DNA of 64,000 bases, from the NCBI GenBank assembly GCA_021234155.1, contig JAJEKV010000084.1, positions 3,725,702 through 3,789,701 of the forward strand. Direction: 5' to 3'. The DNA is from Isoetes taiwanensis (lineage: Eukaryota; Streptophyta; Lycopodiopsida; Isoetales; Isoetaceae). The notes under the pieces were generated by a model. That model searched no databases and was not told where the DNA came from. It worked only from the letters and a program-made list of their open reading frames with translations. This document shows, one piece after another, positions 45,660 through 56,406 of this stretch. The position numbers and the translations under genes are program-made. The first letter of the stretch is position 1. Each line of letters starts with the position of its first letter.

Positions 45660-46950
45660 TGGATTGGGTGAACCCTGGACCAGATGTGGTGGTGAAGGAT
45701 CAGGACGATTACCTTGTCCCATGAGCTTCGAATACACTTCTATCTACATTATTTTTTTGATAATTTTTCCCTAAGATCTCAGATGCACATGAACCAACAT
45801 TCGTTGTTAATAGAATTTTGGGGGTTGCGTTGCCTCATTGAGTTGTTTGTGTAATAGTTAAGTAGGCGAGTGAGTCAAAACATCTGCGCATGCAATATAT
45901 TTGACAACTGGACCTCTAGTCAGGCCTTCTTTTCTTTGAACATCATATTAGATAAAACCATAGTGATCACTGAAAAGAAGGGACTGATATAGAGGGACAG
46001 ATGCCAATTGGGATTAGTGGACTAACTGTCATCTCTTTTACCCTGGCTTAGTCTTTTTTTGTTTGTCAAGTTTGATGTATCTAAAGTGCCCCCTAGGATG
46101 AGTTCGCTCACTCATTTTAGGTGGCACTTTAGATTATTCAAATAGGAAAATAAAAAAGGGAGTAAGCCTGGAGCACGACCCTCTCGAATGGTTGTCAACT
46201 CACCAGACTTGTATTGTTCGTGGCAAACAATATAGATTTCTCGGAATTCTTGTTACCTCCTTTAGAAAGAGAGAGCTTTGCTCTCGCTCTCTTTTGGCGA
46301 CTCTCTGTGTCAATGTAGCTTAGTTATTTTGCTAGGTTATATTACACAAAGAGGCTCTAAATGGGAGGTGGAGCAGAAATCGTTCATTCTAGAGGTAAAA
46401 GTTCTCGTATGCAAGTTGCTATGATGTCCGAGGTGAGAGCGTACCCTAATTTCAAGCCAAAGTGGTGCCTGGGCTTTGTCCATCCATATAGCGGCTATTA
46501 GGCACCAAATCATGGAATATCCCAACTCCTGCTATTGATGGAGAACCGCCTGCAGCATTGTGACTTAAAATTAGAGGACGTATCCCCTTCGGCGTCGTGG
46601 TGGATTGTACAAGGACGGAGGTAACAAGGTTTTTGAGTACTCTATTTTTATTGTGGCCATGGATGATACAACCTAGTGGTTGCTTGCGATTCTGTGGCTT
46701 GAAATTTATGAGACGATGGTGGGACTAATATAGAGGGGATAGATGCCAGCGGGGTTAGTGGCCCAAGCATGAAAGGTTTCATCAAAGATTAGTGGTTGAT
46801 GAGTAAAAGCGTCGAGCCTTCCCAATCTTTCTTTTCCTGCCTCTTTGGGCAATGAAGCTTAGTTTACATTCTAAGTTCCATCGTTCAAAGAGGCATGAAA
46901 GCAAGATTTGGGAATGCGCGATGCTTTCACTCTGATACTCCTTCATACAG
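45660..46950. other. No recognised gene
   Basis: Non-coding, with diverged internal repeats: GGGACTGATATAGAGGGACA-GATGCCA at about 45981 recurs as GGGACTAATATAGAGGGGAT-AGATGCCA at about 46729. Both are followed by GGTTAGTGG-like words and a later TAGCTTAGTT(A/T) word. This suggests an old duplication of roughly 750 bp. Confidence 0.45.
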
Positions 46951-47800
46951 TTGATCATGGGCCTTGTGAACCTCCCCTAACCACTGCATCCTCTAGACTG
47001 ATCCGTGATTGTTTCAGCCCTTCACATACAAAGATTACTTCGATGCAAGATTCTGTCATGCAGAGGGAGAAACTGTAACGGAAGTCAATGGGATGCAATG
47101 GTTGCAAAGGGAGGTTCTCAAGGCACTCAGGTCGAATGTTGAACCCGAATATCACTTGTGGATCATGTATCCTGTGAACCTTTCTTAACCAGAGAGTACA
47201 TCATAATCATCAACAGTGGATCTTGCCTCTTGTGAGACTTCGTCTCCATCAAAATCAGCTCGACTGGTCCGTGGATGTTTGGCCCCTTGGCATGCGTAGG
47301 TTACTTCTCATCAGCAAGATTCTGTGGCATGCGATGGGGCAAGCAGCAACGGAGGAAGTCGAGACAGTTTTGATGAAGGGCGAAGTCTCTCAAGGCACTC
47401 AGGTCGTCGACTGAGGGTGATGGTGATGATGGGGATGAGATTCATTCTCAAGGCAGTTAGATCAAATGTTGAACCCGAATATCACTTGTGAGGTGATTGT
47501 GAATGATCAGAAGAAGATTCATTCAAGGCACTTAGGTCAATAGAAGACAGTCATCGAACTTAGGGTGAATCTTAGAGTGCATCATAATCATTAACAGTCG
47601 ATCATGTATCTTATGAACCCTCTTCAGGATCAGATTCGTCTCAACTGGTCCATGGCTGCTTGGCCCCATTGGCATGCATAGATTACTTCTCATCAGCAAG
47701 ATTCTATGATATGCGAAGAGGCAAGCAGCAATGGAAGTCAAGACGAATCTGATCCGGGGAGGGTTCTCAAGACACTACGCTCGATGGAGGTAATGGAACA
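46950..47800. repeat. Diverged tandem repeat, about 200-400 bp units
   Basis: CATCATAATCAT(C/T)AACAGT, CTGGTCC(A/G)TGG, TTACTTCTCATCAGCAAGAT and GGCAAGCAGCAA recur in the same order at about 47200-47410 and 47580-47790. A less similar unit lies at 46950-47180. No coding sequence is supported. Confidence 0.65.
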
Positions 47801-48174
47801 CAGTGACAAATTGTTAAAATGACAAGAACCATTATACATGAATGAAACGTAGAACACGGTAACAAATTATATAGAAGACAAAAACTTATAACAAAAAACT
47901 TTACTTTTTATTAATAGTGCCAGAACGGTTACAATAGTTTGAAAATCCTCATGCACAGTTACAATAGACTAAAGATACTCATCACATCATTTTTCTAGGC
48001 AGCACCATCTTCATCAGTTTCATCATCCGGGGTTCTGTCCTCTTCTGCCTGCTGGCCTAGGTTCAACCTCCTCTGGCCCTTTCCCTTACTGCAACGTCCT
48101 CGAGATGTGTTTCTTCTAACACATTGCCTATTTGTCAGGGTAATTGGAATTGGAGAGTCCGCTATCACGTACAA

Positions 48175-50370
48175 CTAAGTCCTCAGACGAATCTCCTGTA
48201 TTACTTGCACCTGGCCTTTCTGTATCAGACTCCTCTTCTCTGTATCTTCGCTGTTGTCTGACTCGTCCGAGAACATGTTCTCATCTAAATCATCTCCGGT
48301 GTCGACAAAATGGGTATGTTGAATGTCCTCATCAACATGGTTGGCGGCATTTACTGCAAGCAGCTCGTCCTCACTGTCTTCGAAGCTGTCCTCTTCCACT
48401 TCGGAACCTGCATCCATGAAAGGAAACTGTAACTTATCGACTACGGCTGCACCACTGTTGCGATTTAAAAGCCGCCAGTTTGAGAAGTTATATATAAGTT
48501 TGTCAGCCTTCTTATGCAGCAGGTGATTTCGTGTGATACTGTGTATGTACTTATAGGCACTCCAATTCCTCTCACTTGCACTATTGGAGGATACCAAGGA
48601 GAGGATAGTCATCGCAAGGGCCTGTAATATATCAGTAACTTGTCCGTGGGCTTGCCACCATGTATAAGATTCCATATTTGGCTTCTTATGATTCTCAAGT
48701 GCGTCGTAAAGCTCTTCATCTGCCCACCTTCCACTCTGGTATTCGGTTAACTCGGTAATGAAAAGCTTGTAGTCCGAGCTGTTAGGATAGTACAGTTTGG
48801 CAACCGTCTTTAACGAACCCATAACTTCTTTATATGTATGCTGGTCCATATCGTGGTTGTGTAGGTTTAAGGCATATGCGGCACCATGAAGGTCATTGTA
48901 CGACTTCTTTCATCATACAATGAAGTCCCTGAGCAATGCTGCGCGCTTGGCATTGTCAAAGGATGCGTTGGACCCGTCACGTTCTAGGAACGATTGAATC
49001 GAGTGCCAACACCTCCAGACCTTGCTAGTACTTGCCGTCGAAGAATCAAGGGTTTTGATGGAATGACAAACATGTTGCATGCACCTCACAACATTCTTTA
49101 TGCCTTTATTCCAAAATGTCTCCCGCCCAAGCATTTCTCGAAGGGCAACGGCTTGCTGCCGGTGTTTTGATGCAATTTTGCCCTTCTGCCTCCTCTCCTA
49201 TTCAAAGAAGTCTGTATAGTTGGTCAAGATAATCAGGTGACGATACCTAAGCACTCTTTCAAGACAAATGTAATTGGAACCAAACCGAGTCTGGCCAGGA
49301 TTCATGAGTGCTAGGGCCTTTTGACGCAATGACTTGTATATGGCGTAAATTGCCGGCTTCTTTATGATGAATTTCACAAGACAACGGGCTTTTTGACTGG
49401 GATCTTTGAACCAAGTGTGTTGTGAAAACCAGTCCTTGAGCAACAAGTTTAGGCAATGGCATTGGCAGCTGGTGGCGTGCAATCCTAGAAATTCAGACTC
49501 CCAATTCACCGCTAACTTACAATTAGACGCGTTATCCATTACAACCTGAAATATTCTCTTCGGTCCAAAACTCTCTATCACAGCCTTTGTTTTCTGAAAA
49601 ATCCAATCTTCTGTCACCTGGTCAGTTTTAGTTTCCACGATCTTCAAAAATACTTCGCCCCCTGGATAGACGATCATGAAGTTTTTAAGGTGGTCCTTGT
49701 TTACATTGCTCCAACCATCAGTCACTAGTGAAGCCAGCCTGGCTTCAATAATACGACACAACTTCATCTTCACCCTTCCGACCATTTTTCCGTGTATTTC
49801 ATCGACCATTTTGTTATTGGCATGCTTGTATGAAGGCAACCTGAAAGCCGACCCCGCTTTGGCAACTTCTTGGAAGGCTTCTTTCATTGCTTTTTGTTCT
49901 AAGACATGTGGAGACAATCCAGCATATAAAAATGCCTCTACAACCTTCAATTGCGTCTTCTTCAGTTGCTCTGATGTTAAACACTGATCAACCCTCTGTT
50001 GCTGAGTCTGTCTTTTCACTATTTCAATTGTCTCTGCCATTCTTTTTTCGCCCGTACTTAACCCTCCTATTGACCCTAGTCCACCCTCTGATTGGTACAT
50101 TGGCACTGCAGGAGGGTTGGTGTAATTGATCTCTTCTACTTGGCACGGTGTCGATCCTTGACTATCCCTTTGCTGTGTTTTTCTGCTGATGTTCTTTTTT
50201 CGACCCAACACTTCAATTGCATCTTGTCGTTTGTCAGCAGATGCCATACAAGTTTGCACCCCAATTTTAGAGTCCCATAAAATATGAGCTCGAATTCTTG
50301 TCGCAGATCCATTTATTGACGTGTACCCACAAAACACACATTGCCACTCATTCTGACCAAACTCCTTCAT
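48175..50370 (-). pseudogene. hAT transposase, nearly full length with nonsense codons
   Basis: From the right: a BED-type zinc finger (CVFCGY, later IRAHIL and QTC), a Gln-rich linker, then DUF659-type sequence with LVTDGWSN and VMDNASNCKLA holding the DDE acids. The left end has SNSASERNWSAYKYIHSITR and FSNWRLLNRN, the hAT dimerisation domain. All parts lie in one frame, interrupted by TAG at 49198-49200 and two TGA codons at about 48910-48915, so few changes killed it. An acidic tail of about 80 residues follows the dimerisation domain. Flanking terminal repeats were not found; a 26-bp near-direct repeat lies at 50362-50415. Confidence 0.9.
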
Positions 50371-50672
50371 AAATCCCCACTCAGGACCTCTCCTTCACAA
50401 ATCCCCACTCAGGACGCAGTTATAATAAATTATTGGGAGAACTAGCGGATCATAAAGTTTATGTTGATATCCTTCTGTTGATTGACTGGTGAAATGAGAC
50501 ATATGAAGCATTTCTTAAGTGGCAGATTTATATTGGAATTTTGTTATCTCCATTGATTGGTGGAATGTGATATATGAGGCACCTATTAAGTGGTATGTTT
50601 GCATTTTTATATCCCTTTGTTTGAAGGACGTATGGAAATAATGAGGCATTTTTTTTGGTCCCAAACCGGATA

Positions 50673-52571
50673 ATGGCTTTCTACTCGATCCCAGTTACCG
50701 TCTGGAGGGAAATGCAGGGATTCTCCGACACGGAACTACTAGAGCGGCTGCTTCAAAAAGTTGTTGACAAGGAGTTCAGCCTCGAAGAAATGTCAAAGGA
50801 ATTTTATAAGTAAGTTCTGTGATACAAGCTTTGCTCTTTGGCTGTTGTTGTCCTAGTTACTCATGCCTTCTTGTAGACGAGCAATGTGTATTTCGGAATA
50901 TACTTTGGTTTGTTCGAGCAGAAAAAGCTTTCAAATCTTAGAATTTGTGTCTTAGAACAGATACTCATTTACTCTATAAATAAAAATAGTATTCCAGAAT
51001 ACAAAGTGATTTCACAGTAGCAGCCATATTTCTTTTCAAGATAGCAACTCCATGGATCGGTTTTGTATTCCAGAATACAAATTGCTATACTTCGAACTGT
51101 TTTCTTTGTGTCTTGTTTTGTTTCATTTACTTCCTAACACAGTGTTTCCTTAATGTCTTGCATCCAGAAAAACGTCATAACATGTGAAACATGTTTGATG
51201 GAGCAGCTAAACATTGAAACTTGGGAAAGGTGCAAGGAGCTCTACCCAGTAGCCACCTCCGACGAGCGCATTGTACAATATGCACCAAATTTTGAGGGCT
51301 GGGTAAGTACTCTCGATTCCTTTCCTCTTCACTTGCGATGCCTTAACAGTTGCAGTTTTGTTTTTCCTTACAGAGCAAGAAAAAGAACAAAGACTTTCCC
51401 GAGGGCTTCATGCACTTGGTTAGAACTGCACGGGAAGAGAGGTCGTTGACTGAAAGAAGGACTATTGATGCAGAACCATCCGACTATGAAAGATTTTGTA
51501 TGTTTGATCAAAACAACCTATTTTCGATCATTCATGGCGATTGCATGAACCTAATCGGAACGGTTAAGCCGCAGGACTTTACTTTGGTTCTTGCAAACCT
51601 TCCCTACGGGTTTAAGCTTAAAGATAGCCGATACGACAATCAGCCCTTCAAATTTTCCGAGTTCAATGCGTTCATTGAGGGCATCAAGCAGATCACAACG
51701 GCCAAGCATTGGCGTCTAGTTGTGTTCTATTCCAAAGATGCAAAAGTGCTTGGTAGAATCAGCTTTTAAAACCACTTCGGTTCTCAAGTTCAGGCAGGAT
51801 ATGAAAACCTGGTCTGGTAAGTCTTATTCCAGAATACGGTTACTAACCTCTTTAATTACGTCTCGTATTCCAGAATAGAATTACTTTGTTTCTAGTTTTC
51901 AAATTGTTTTCTTGTTTTTGCTAACATCACTTCTAATATTTCACTAGGTACAAAACGAACATCAATTATCATGGTGGAGGACCAAGGTTACTCAGCAAGA
52001 TGGAGTACCTTCATGTTGCTTACCGGAGTTTTGACGGAAGAGAACCATGGAGCATTTCAACACCGCTTTGCGCCAAAATTTTTCAAACGTCCTAGAGTTT
52101 CCAGCCTTACGTAAATTGCGGGACCCAAGTGCACAAGGCAGGATTGTAAATCACTATCAGAAACCACAAAAGCTCATCAACCATCTCCTAGACATGTTCT
52201 CGTGTCCAGGAGATTGGGTGCTTGATGCTTTTTCTGGTTCTAGTACTACCATTGCATGTGCACTTAAGAAGGGCCACAACTGTGTAGCCGTGGATATTGA
52301 TAAGGAGGCTGTGAATTTTGTGAGGATGAGACTGGTTGCCTTACCTACTTTACCAGATGAAAATCAAGAGTTAGGGGCGAAGTCTTCATTTGATTATGCT
52401 AAGTCAAGGCCCCCTCGTGAGATACAGCCTCCTTTCTCGAGCTCACTAGACGACGAGGCCACCTTTGCAGAGCTTAAAGAAGTAGCTTTAGCTACCATTC
52501 CAGAGGACAAGGCAGAGGCAAAAGGTAAGTCTCCAGCAAAGAGCGCATTTACGAGAAAAGAAAGTCTTTGA
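50673..52571 (+). pseudogene. Methyltransferase, decayed copy 2
   Basis: Exon 1 (50673-50809) is intact. The acceptor of intron 1 reads TTGCAT where copy 1 has TTGCAG, so normal splicing should fail; the next AG would shift the frame. Exon 3 is altered near 51735 and ends early (FYSKDAKVLGRISF, then stop). Exon 4 lost a base near 52037 and several near 52070-52110. The motif I region (LDAFSGSSTT) and motif IV (ANLPYGF) remain readable. The C-terminal basic tail is shifted. It cannot make the full enzyme. Confidence 0.9.
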
Positions 52572-52915
52572 GACCAACAAAAAAAAAGATGAGGACTATG
52601 ATGTAGATCTTTGACTACTTTATGCTAAAATCATTATTATTTACTACAATGGATTGCCAATATTGATGTATAGAATTTTATTTTAAAAATAATTTTTCCT
52701 TCCTATTCTGGTGCTTTTTTTTGTCTTAATTTCAGTCTTTTCAAGTTGATGCCTAAATTTTGCCTTTTTTATAATTTTCTTTTCATAAGTACAAAGTTGT
52801 CGCCTAATGATGGCCCTAAATGATGGGAAAAAAACACCGAACCTCTACAAATTCTCAACAACTTTCAAAAAAGACTAATTTTAGAAAAGTGGTACTTTTT
52901 AAAAGGGAATCTACG

Positions 52916-52943
52916 AAACGGGAGTGCTGCAACACTCCCGTTT
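52916..52943. terminator. 11-bp hairpin, second copy
   Basis: It has the same arms and loop as 42709-42736 and no change, although nearby sequence has point differences. Function is inferred only. Confidence 0.45.
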
Positions 52944-53161
52944 AATTTGCAACAGTATTGTTAGACATGCTCTATCATACGCTGTATTGGTCGTACAACT
53001 GGATTGGAAAGAACAGGGTTGATATTCCCTTATTGGAATGGGGGTTCTTGTGCATCTCTTTTTGTGCATCATGGAGATAATGAGTTTGCGAGGCTAGGGT
53101 ATAAGCCTAGTGGTCGTTTTTAAGCGGCTTACTTAAACTTAATAAAGAGCACCATTTACAC

Positions 53162-53746
53162 ATGGACTTGCACCCGGGCAATGTCTTGCTTCATTTTGAC
53201 TTTGGGAAAGACAAAGCATGCACGGACCCTCAGGCTATTTATATTGGTATCTGTGATTGGGGAGAAGAAAGGCTAATAGGTGAGCCAGAGCGGTGGGCAT
53301 ACAAAGGCATGGATGATGCTGGCAAAAAGGCCATTGAGAATGAAAGACTTGCCTATCCATACATGCATGATGATTTGTATTGGGGTTCCAAAAGAGATAG
53401 AACTAAGATGATGGCTGCAAGGGTCGACTTCGACCTCTTAGGGGCAACCTACTTTATCTATTACCTTGCTGATTTTGCACGCAAGCATTCTTTCTTCGAG
53501 GCTATGGGTACTACTGAACAAAGCCAGAGGTTTCGAAACATGTGCAATTATTTGAAGCACTGTGTCGAATCCCCAATACGAGACAAGGCACGCAAGTTTG
53601 ATCTGAACCAGCTACTGAACACCATGCGGAGCACTTGGAATTGCTCTCCAACACATTGCACAAGACCCCAAATGGAATCAAATTGGATTGCCCAAGTTAG
53701 GTTAGGTGCAGACGATGCTGACCAAGCTGGACCAAGTCACGCTTAG
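53162..53746 (+). CDS. Protein-kinase C-lobe-like protein, copy 2
   Basis: The frame is open for 194 residues and identical to 42954-43538 but for one D/N change near the C-terminus. The catalytic-loop HMDLHPGN and the CDWG motif are kept. The neighbouring methyltransferase copy is broken, while this frame is not. Either the two sequences diverged too recently to tell, or the frame is under selection. As in copy 1, the N-lobe is missing. Confidence 0.55.
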   Translation: MDLHPGNVLLHFDFGKDKACTDPQAIYIGICDWGEERLIGEPERWAYKGMDDAGKKAIENERLAYPYMHDDLYWGSKRDRTKMMAARVDFDLLGATYFIYYLADFARKHSFFEAMGTTEQSQRFRNMCNYLKHCVESPIRDKARKFDLNQLLNTMRSTWNCSPTHCTRPQMESNWIAQVRLGADDADQAGPSHA

Positions 53747-54185
53747 CGTGCCATTTATGAGCTCTCTTGTATGCTATAAAAAAAATTTATTGATTGAATA
53801 ATTGCTTTAGATACATTTAATAAAATATCTTTGGCATGTTATGTATTTATTTTTGTTGCACTTGATTTCTTTTATAATTTATAAGTCATATTGAGTTGTT
53901 TTTTATTTTGCGCAGTTAACATAAAGCTTATCCGCAAGAAATTGAACAAACAACTTACTTAGTGCCAAACAAAAAGTATGTCTCAACAACCGAGTTTGTC
54001 TCATCAGCAAGATACTATTTCTCGTCAACCGAGAGAAGGGGCTGATGAAACTGGGCAAGGGGGCAACGTCTCCTTCCCATCCTCTTTGAGAAACTCCAGA
54101 TGGCTTTGTATTCCCTTCTCTACCTACATTATCGGAGGTTAAGGCACAACAGCTACAGAGAGCAGAGGAACATGCTAGAACAAAT

Positions 54186-55600
54186 AAGTCGTATTTAATT
54201 AAAGTGGGACTCATTCCATTCCCATTTTTTTTCCAAACCCGGTTAATTTACATAAAAAGGAGCACCCCGACCCGAAAACTATCCTTAATTCGAATTTTTG
54301 AATAAAACTCTGCATCCAAGCTTTGCTGCAGTTTTCCCTGGTTAGCGAGTCGAGAACAAGAACAATGCAACTGAAACAAAGGAAATTCATTAAAGTTTGA
54401 AACCAAAGATCTAGTTGAAAAAGAATTTTTATTAATAAATTGAACAGGTACAATGTATTTTACATCGGACGCAGAGACCATGGTGGTCTTGCTGTCACTA
54501 CAGTTACATCATCTTGGTAGGTGGTCCACCTTAGGGGATTAACTAGCGGCGCTTCTTCACGCCGACTGTAAGCCTTGGGGGCAACCTGAAGAGTGTGGAA
54601 TGCCTCACGTGGAGGTGCCTCTGGAGCTACCGGCCGACCTGTCCACCCGACTTCTCCACTCGCCTCCCGCAGCCTTCCATCGAATATGCTCCTTCCCCAA
54701 CCTCCGTGGATGTTATGCAATGCTTGCAAGATGCTTTGAGCTTCCTGGACTTTCTCTTTGTTCTTCGCCGTTCTTTATCCCCGTGGTTGTAGCGAGCAAC
54801 CTCTCTGATTCGCGAGCAACCTTATCCCAAAGGCCGGGCAAGAGTGTAGCGTGGCCCGGGATGCATGCCGAAACGGTATTTCTTCCGCCTTGAGCGGGAT
54901 CAATTGCCCTTTGGAGCGGTCTGCATGGATGTCCGGCGGGATGCCGGCTGGTGTCCGGATCGCGTGCCCGAACCACCGGAGCAAGGAGAGTATGATTAAC
55001 AATTCACGGTGCCATTAGTCAAAACGAAGAAAAGAATGTTGAAATCAAATTACAATGGAGAACATTCATTATACAACCGCATCCAATGACGTGGGAAGTA
55101 GTGTCTTTTTTTCGACTCGCGAAATCGAGAAAGGCCCATAAAAGTGAAAGTAACAAGTGCCTTTCGCCTTCGACTGAGTCGAAAAGGCCCAACAACGTAA
55201 CGTAGAAGCATTATCATAATAGATTGTGGCTGCATCCGGTCACACAATCAAACATACAAATGGTCTCATCAACGGGACAAGCATGCCTTTCTCGACTTCG
55301 TGAGTCGAGAAAGGCATCAAAACTCAATATACAAGTATATTCATTACAAAATGTTCAATACATGTGTTCACGCTTTGTTTACAATATTCACACAATTTGA
55401 CTATCCAAAGCAGAGGTCACTCTTCTTGTTCACCAAAATATTTGTCGTCCATAGCTTTCATGATCGCCTTGCTCTCGGATCGGGTTCCGTGGAGGGCTCG
55501 GATAGTTCCTAATCACATCGGGCGACAAGAATGGCAAAGAGGGATTCCGCCAAGACAGACGGTCCCGAAGGACAACCACCTATCCGCCTCATATTCTTCA
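54186..55600 (-). pseudogene. Minus-strand remnant with family D palindromes
   Basis: Sequence changes abruptly at 54186, where the duplication ends. Minus frames at 54481-54211 and 54976-54460 are short and match nothing I know. Palindromes of family D stand at about 55107-55132, 55163-55187 and 55288-55313. It may be the 3' end of the minus-strand gene at 55.6-59.6 kb. Confidence 0.3.
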
Positions 55601-55612
55601 GGTCGATATGGC

Positions 55613-56065
55613 TTAGCAATGATTGTATTTTGCGGCGTTATGATAGCACTTGTAGGCGGAGTCGCCTATGATCAGCGTGTTGTGTTTGCCATAGTCCCCG
55701 AATTGCTCATAAACCCCGTCCAGCCTTTTCACCATTATAGGCTTCCCCTTTGTGATGGCTGGATCGAGGTCCGACACATGCTCGACCCTTTCGCTTCCCC
55801 AAACGAACTTGAACTTCAAAACTGAAATGCCGAGAACACCAAGAACATTGACAATATTTTCTTTTGCCATACAAGACCATATTCCCACTTCAATCCCCTT
55901 CCGGGCACCATTCAACAATTTCCTTAGCTCTAGGCCTCCGGATACACTATTTTATGCTCCGCTCTGGTGGGATCTGCGAGGTGTTAATCTCGAGGGGCGT
56001 CTTTATCGTGGTATACTTTTGCAGCTAATACTCCATTGACGTCAAATATTACAAGCTTGGCGGGA
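55613..56065 (-). pseudogene. FCP1-like (NIF family) HAD phosphatase domain, second copy
   Basis: Reading leftward, LVIFDVNGVL (about 56050) is HAD motif I with Asn at D+2. LNGARKGIEVGIWSCMAKEN, then LKFKFVWGSE, KGKPIMVKRLDGVYEQF, NTLIIGDSAYKCYHNAAKYN follow, giving the IWS, WxxxxC-like, KP and DSxYK blocks of the family. GDSAYK replaces the usual DDSxxK, so a conserved acid is lost. A frame change lies between motif I and the rest, and a stop near 55970. Asn at D+2 occurs in plant FCP1-like relatives and may mean weak or no phosphatase activity. A relative is at 13555-13935. Confidence 0.7.
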
Positions 56066-56406
56066 CCAAATTTGGATCCCCCAGGTTGGAGTTTGGCTCG
56101 ACCATATTTCCGGTTCATCTGGATCCAAATCTGGGATCATTATCTTTTCGGGTCCTTTCTGGTTGTGAGCAGTGTCTTGCTCTGGATTGTCTTTGGGGAG
56201 TGCATTCTCCTCCTCGCGACATGAACCGCCGGTATCCATTGACAATGATCCGGAGTCGTTGACATGGAACTCCCTGAAATGATGACATCCGCCGAAAAGG
56301 AAATAGTTTTCTCGACTTCGAGTCGAGAATGAAAAGAAAAAGGTATTGAAAGGAAACGAGTTTTCTCGACTCGCGAGTCGAGAAACACCGATAGAGCAAA
56401 GTAAAC

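Larger units (their letters stand above)
50416..54185 (+). repeat. Segmental duplication, copy 2 of 40168-43977
   Basis: From GCAGTTATAATAAATTATTG to GCTAGAACAAAT this 3.77-kb segment matches 40168-43977 base for base over most of its length, in the same orientation and 10.2 kb away. Differences are point changes and small indels, such as a loss of about 29 bp in intron 1. No TIRs or target duplication are seen at its ends. It abuts the hAT transposase start on the left. Confidence 0.95.
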
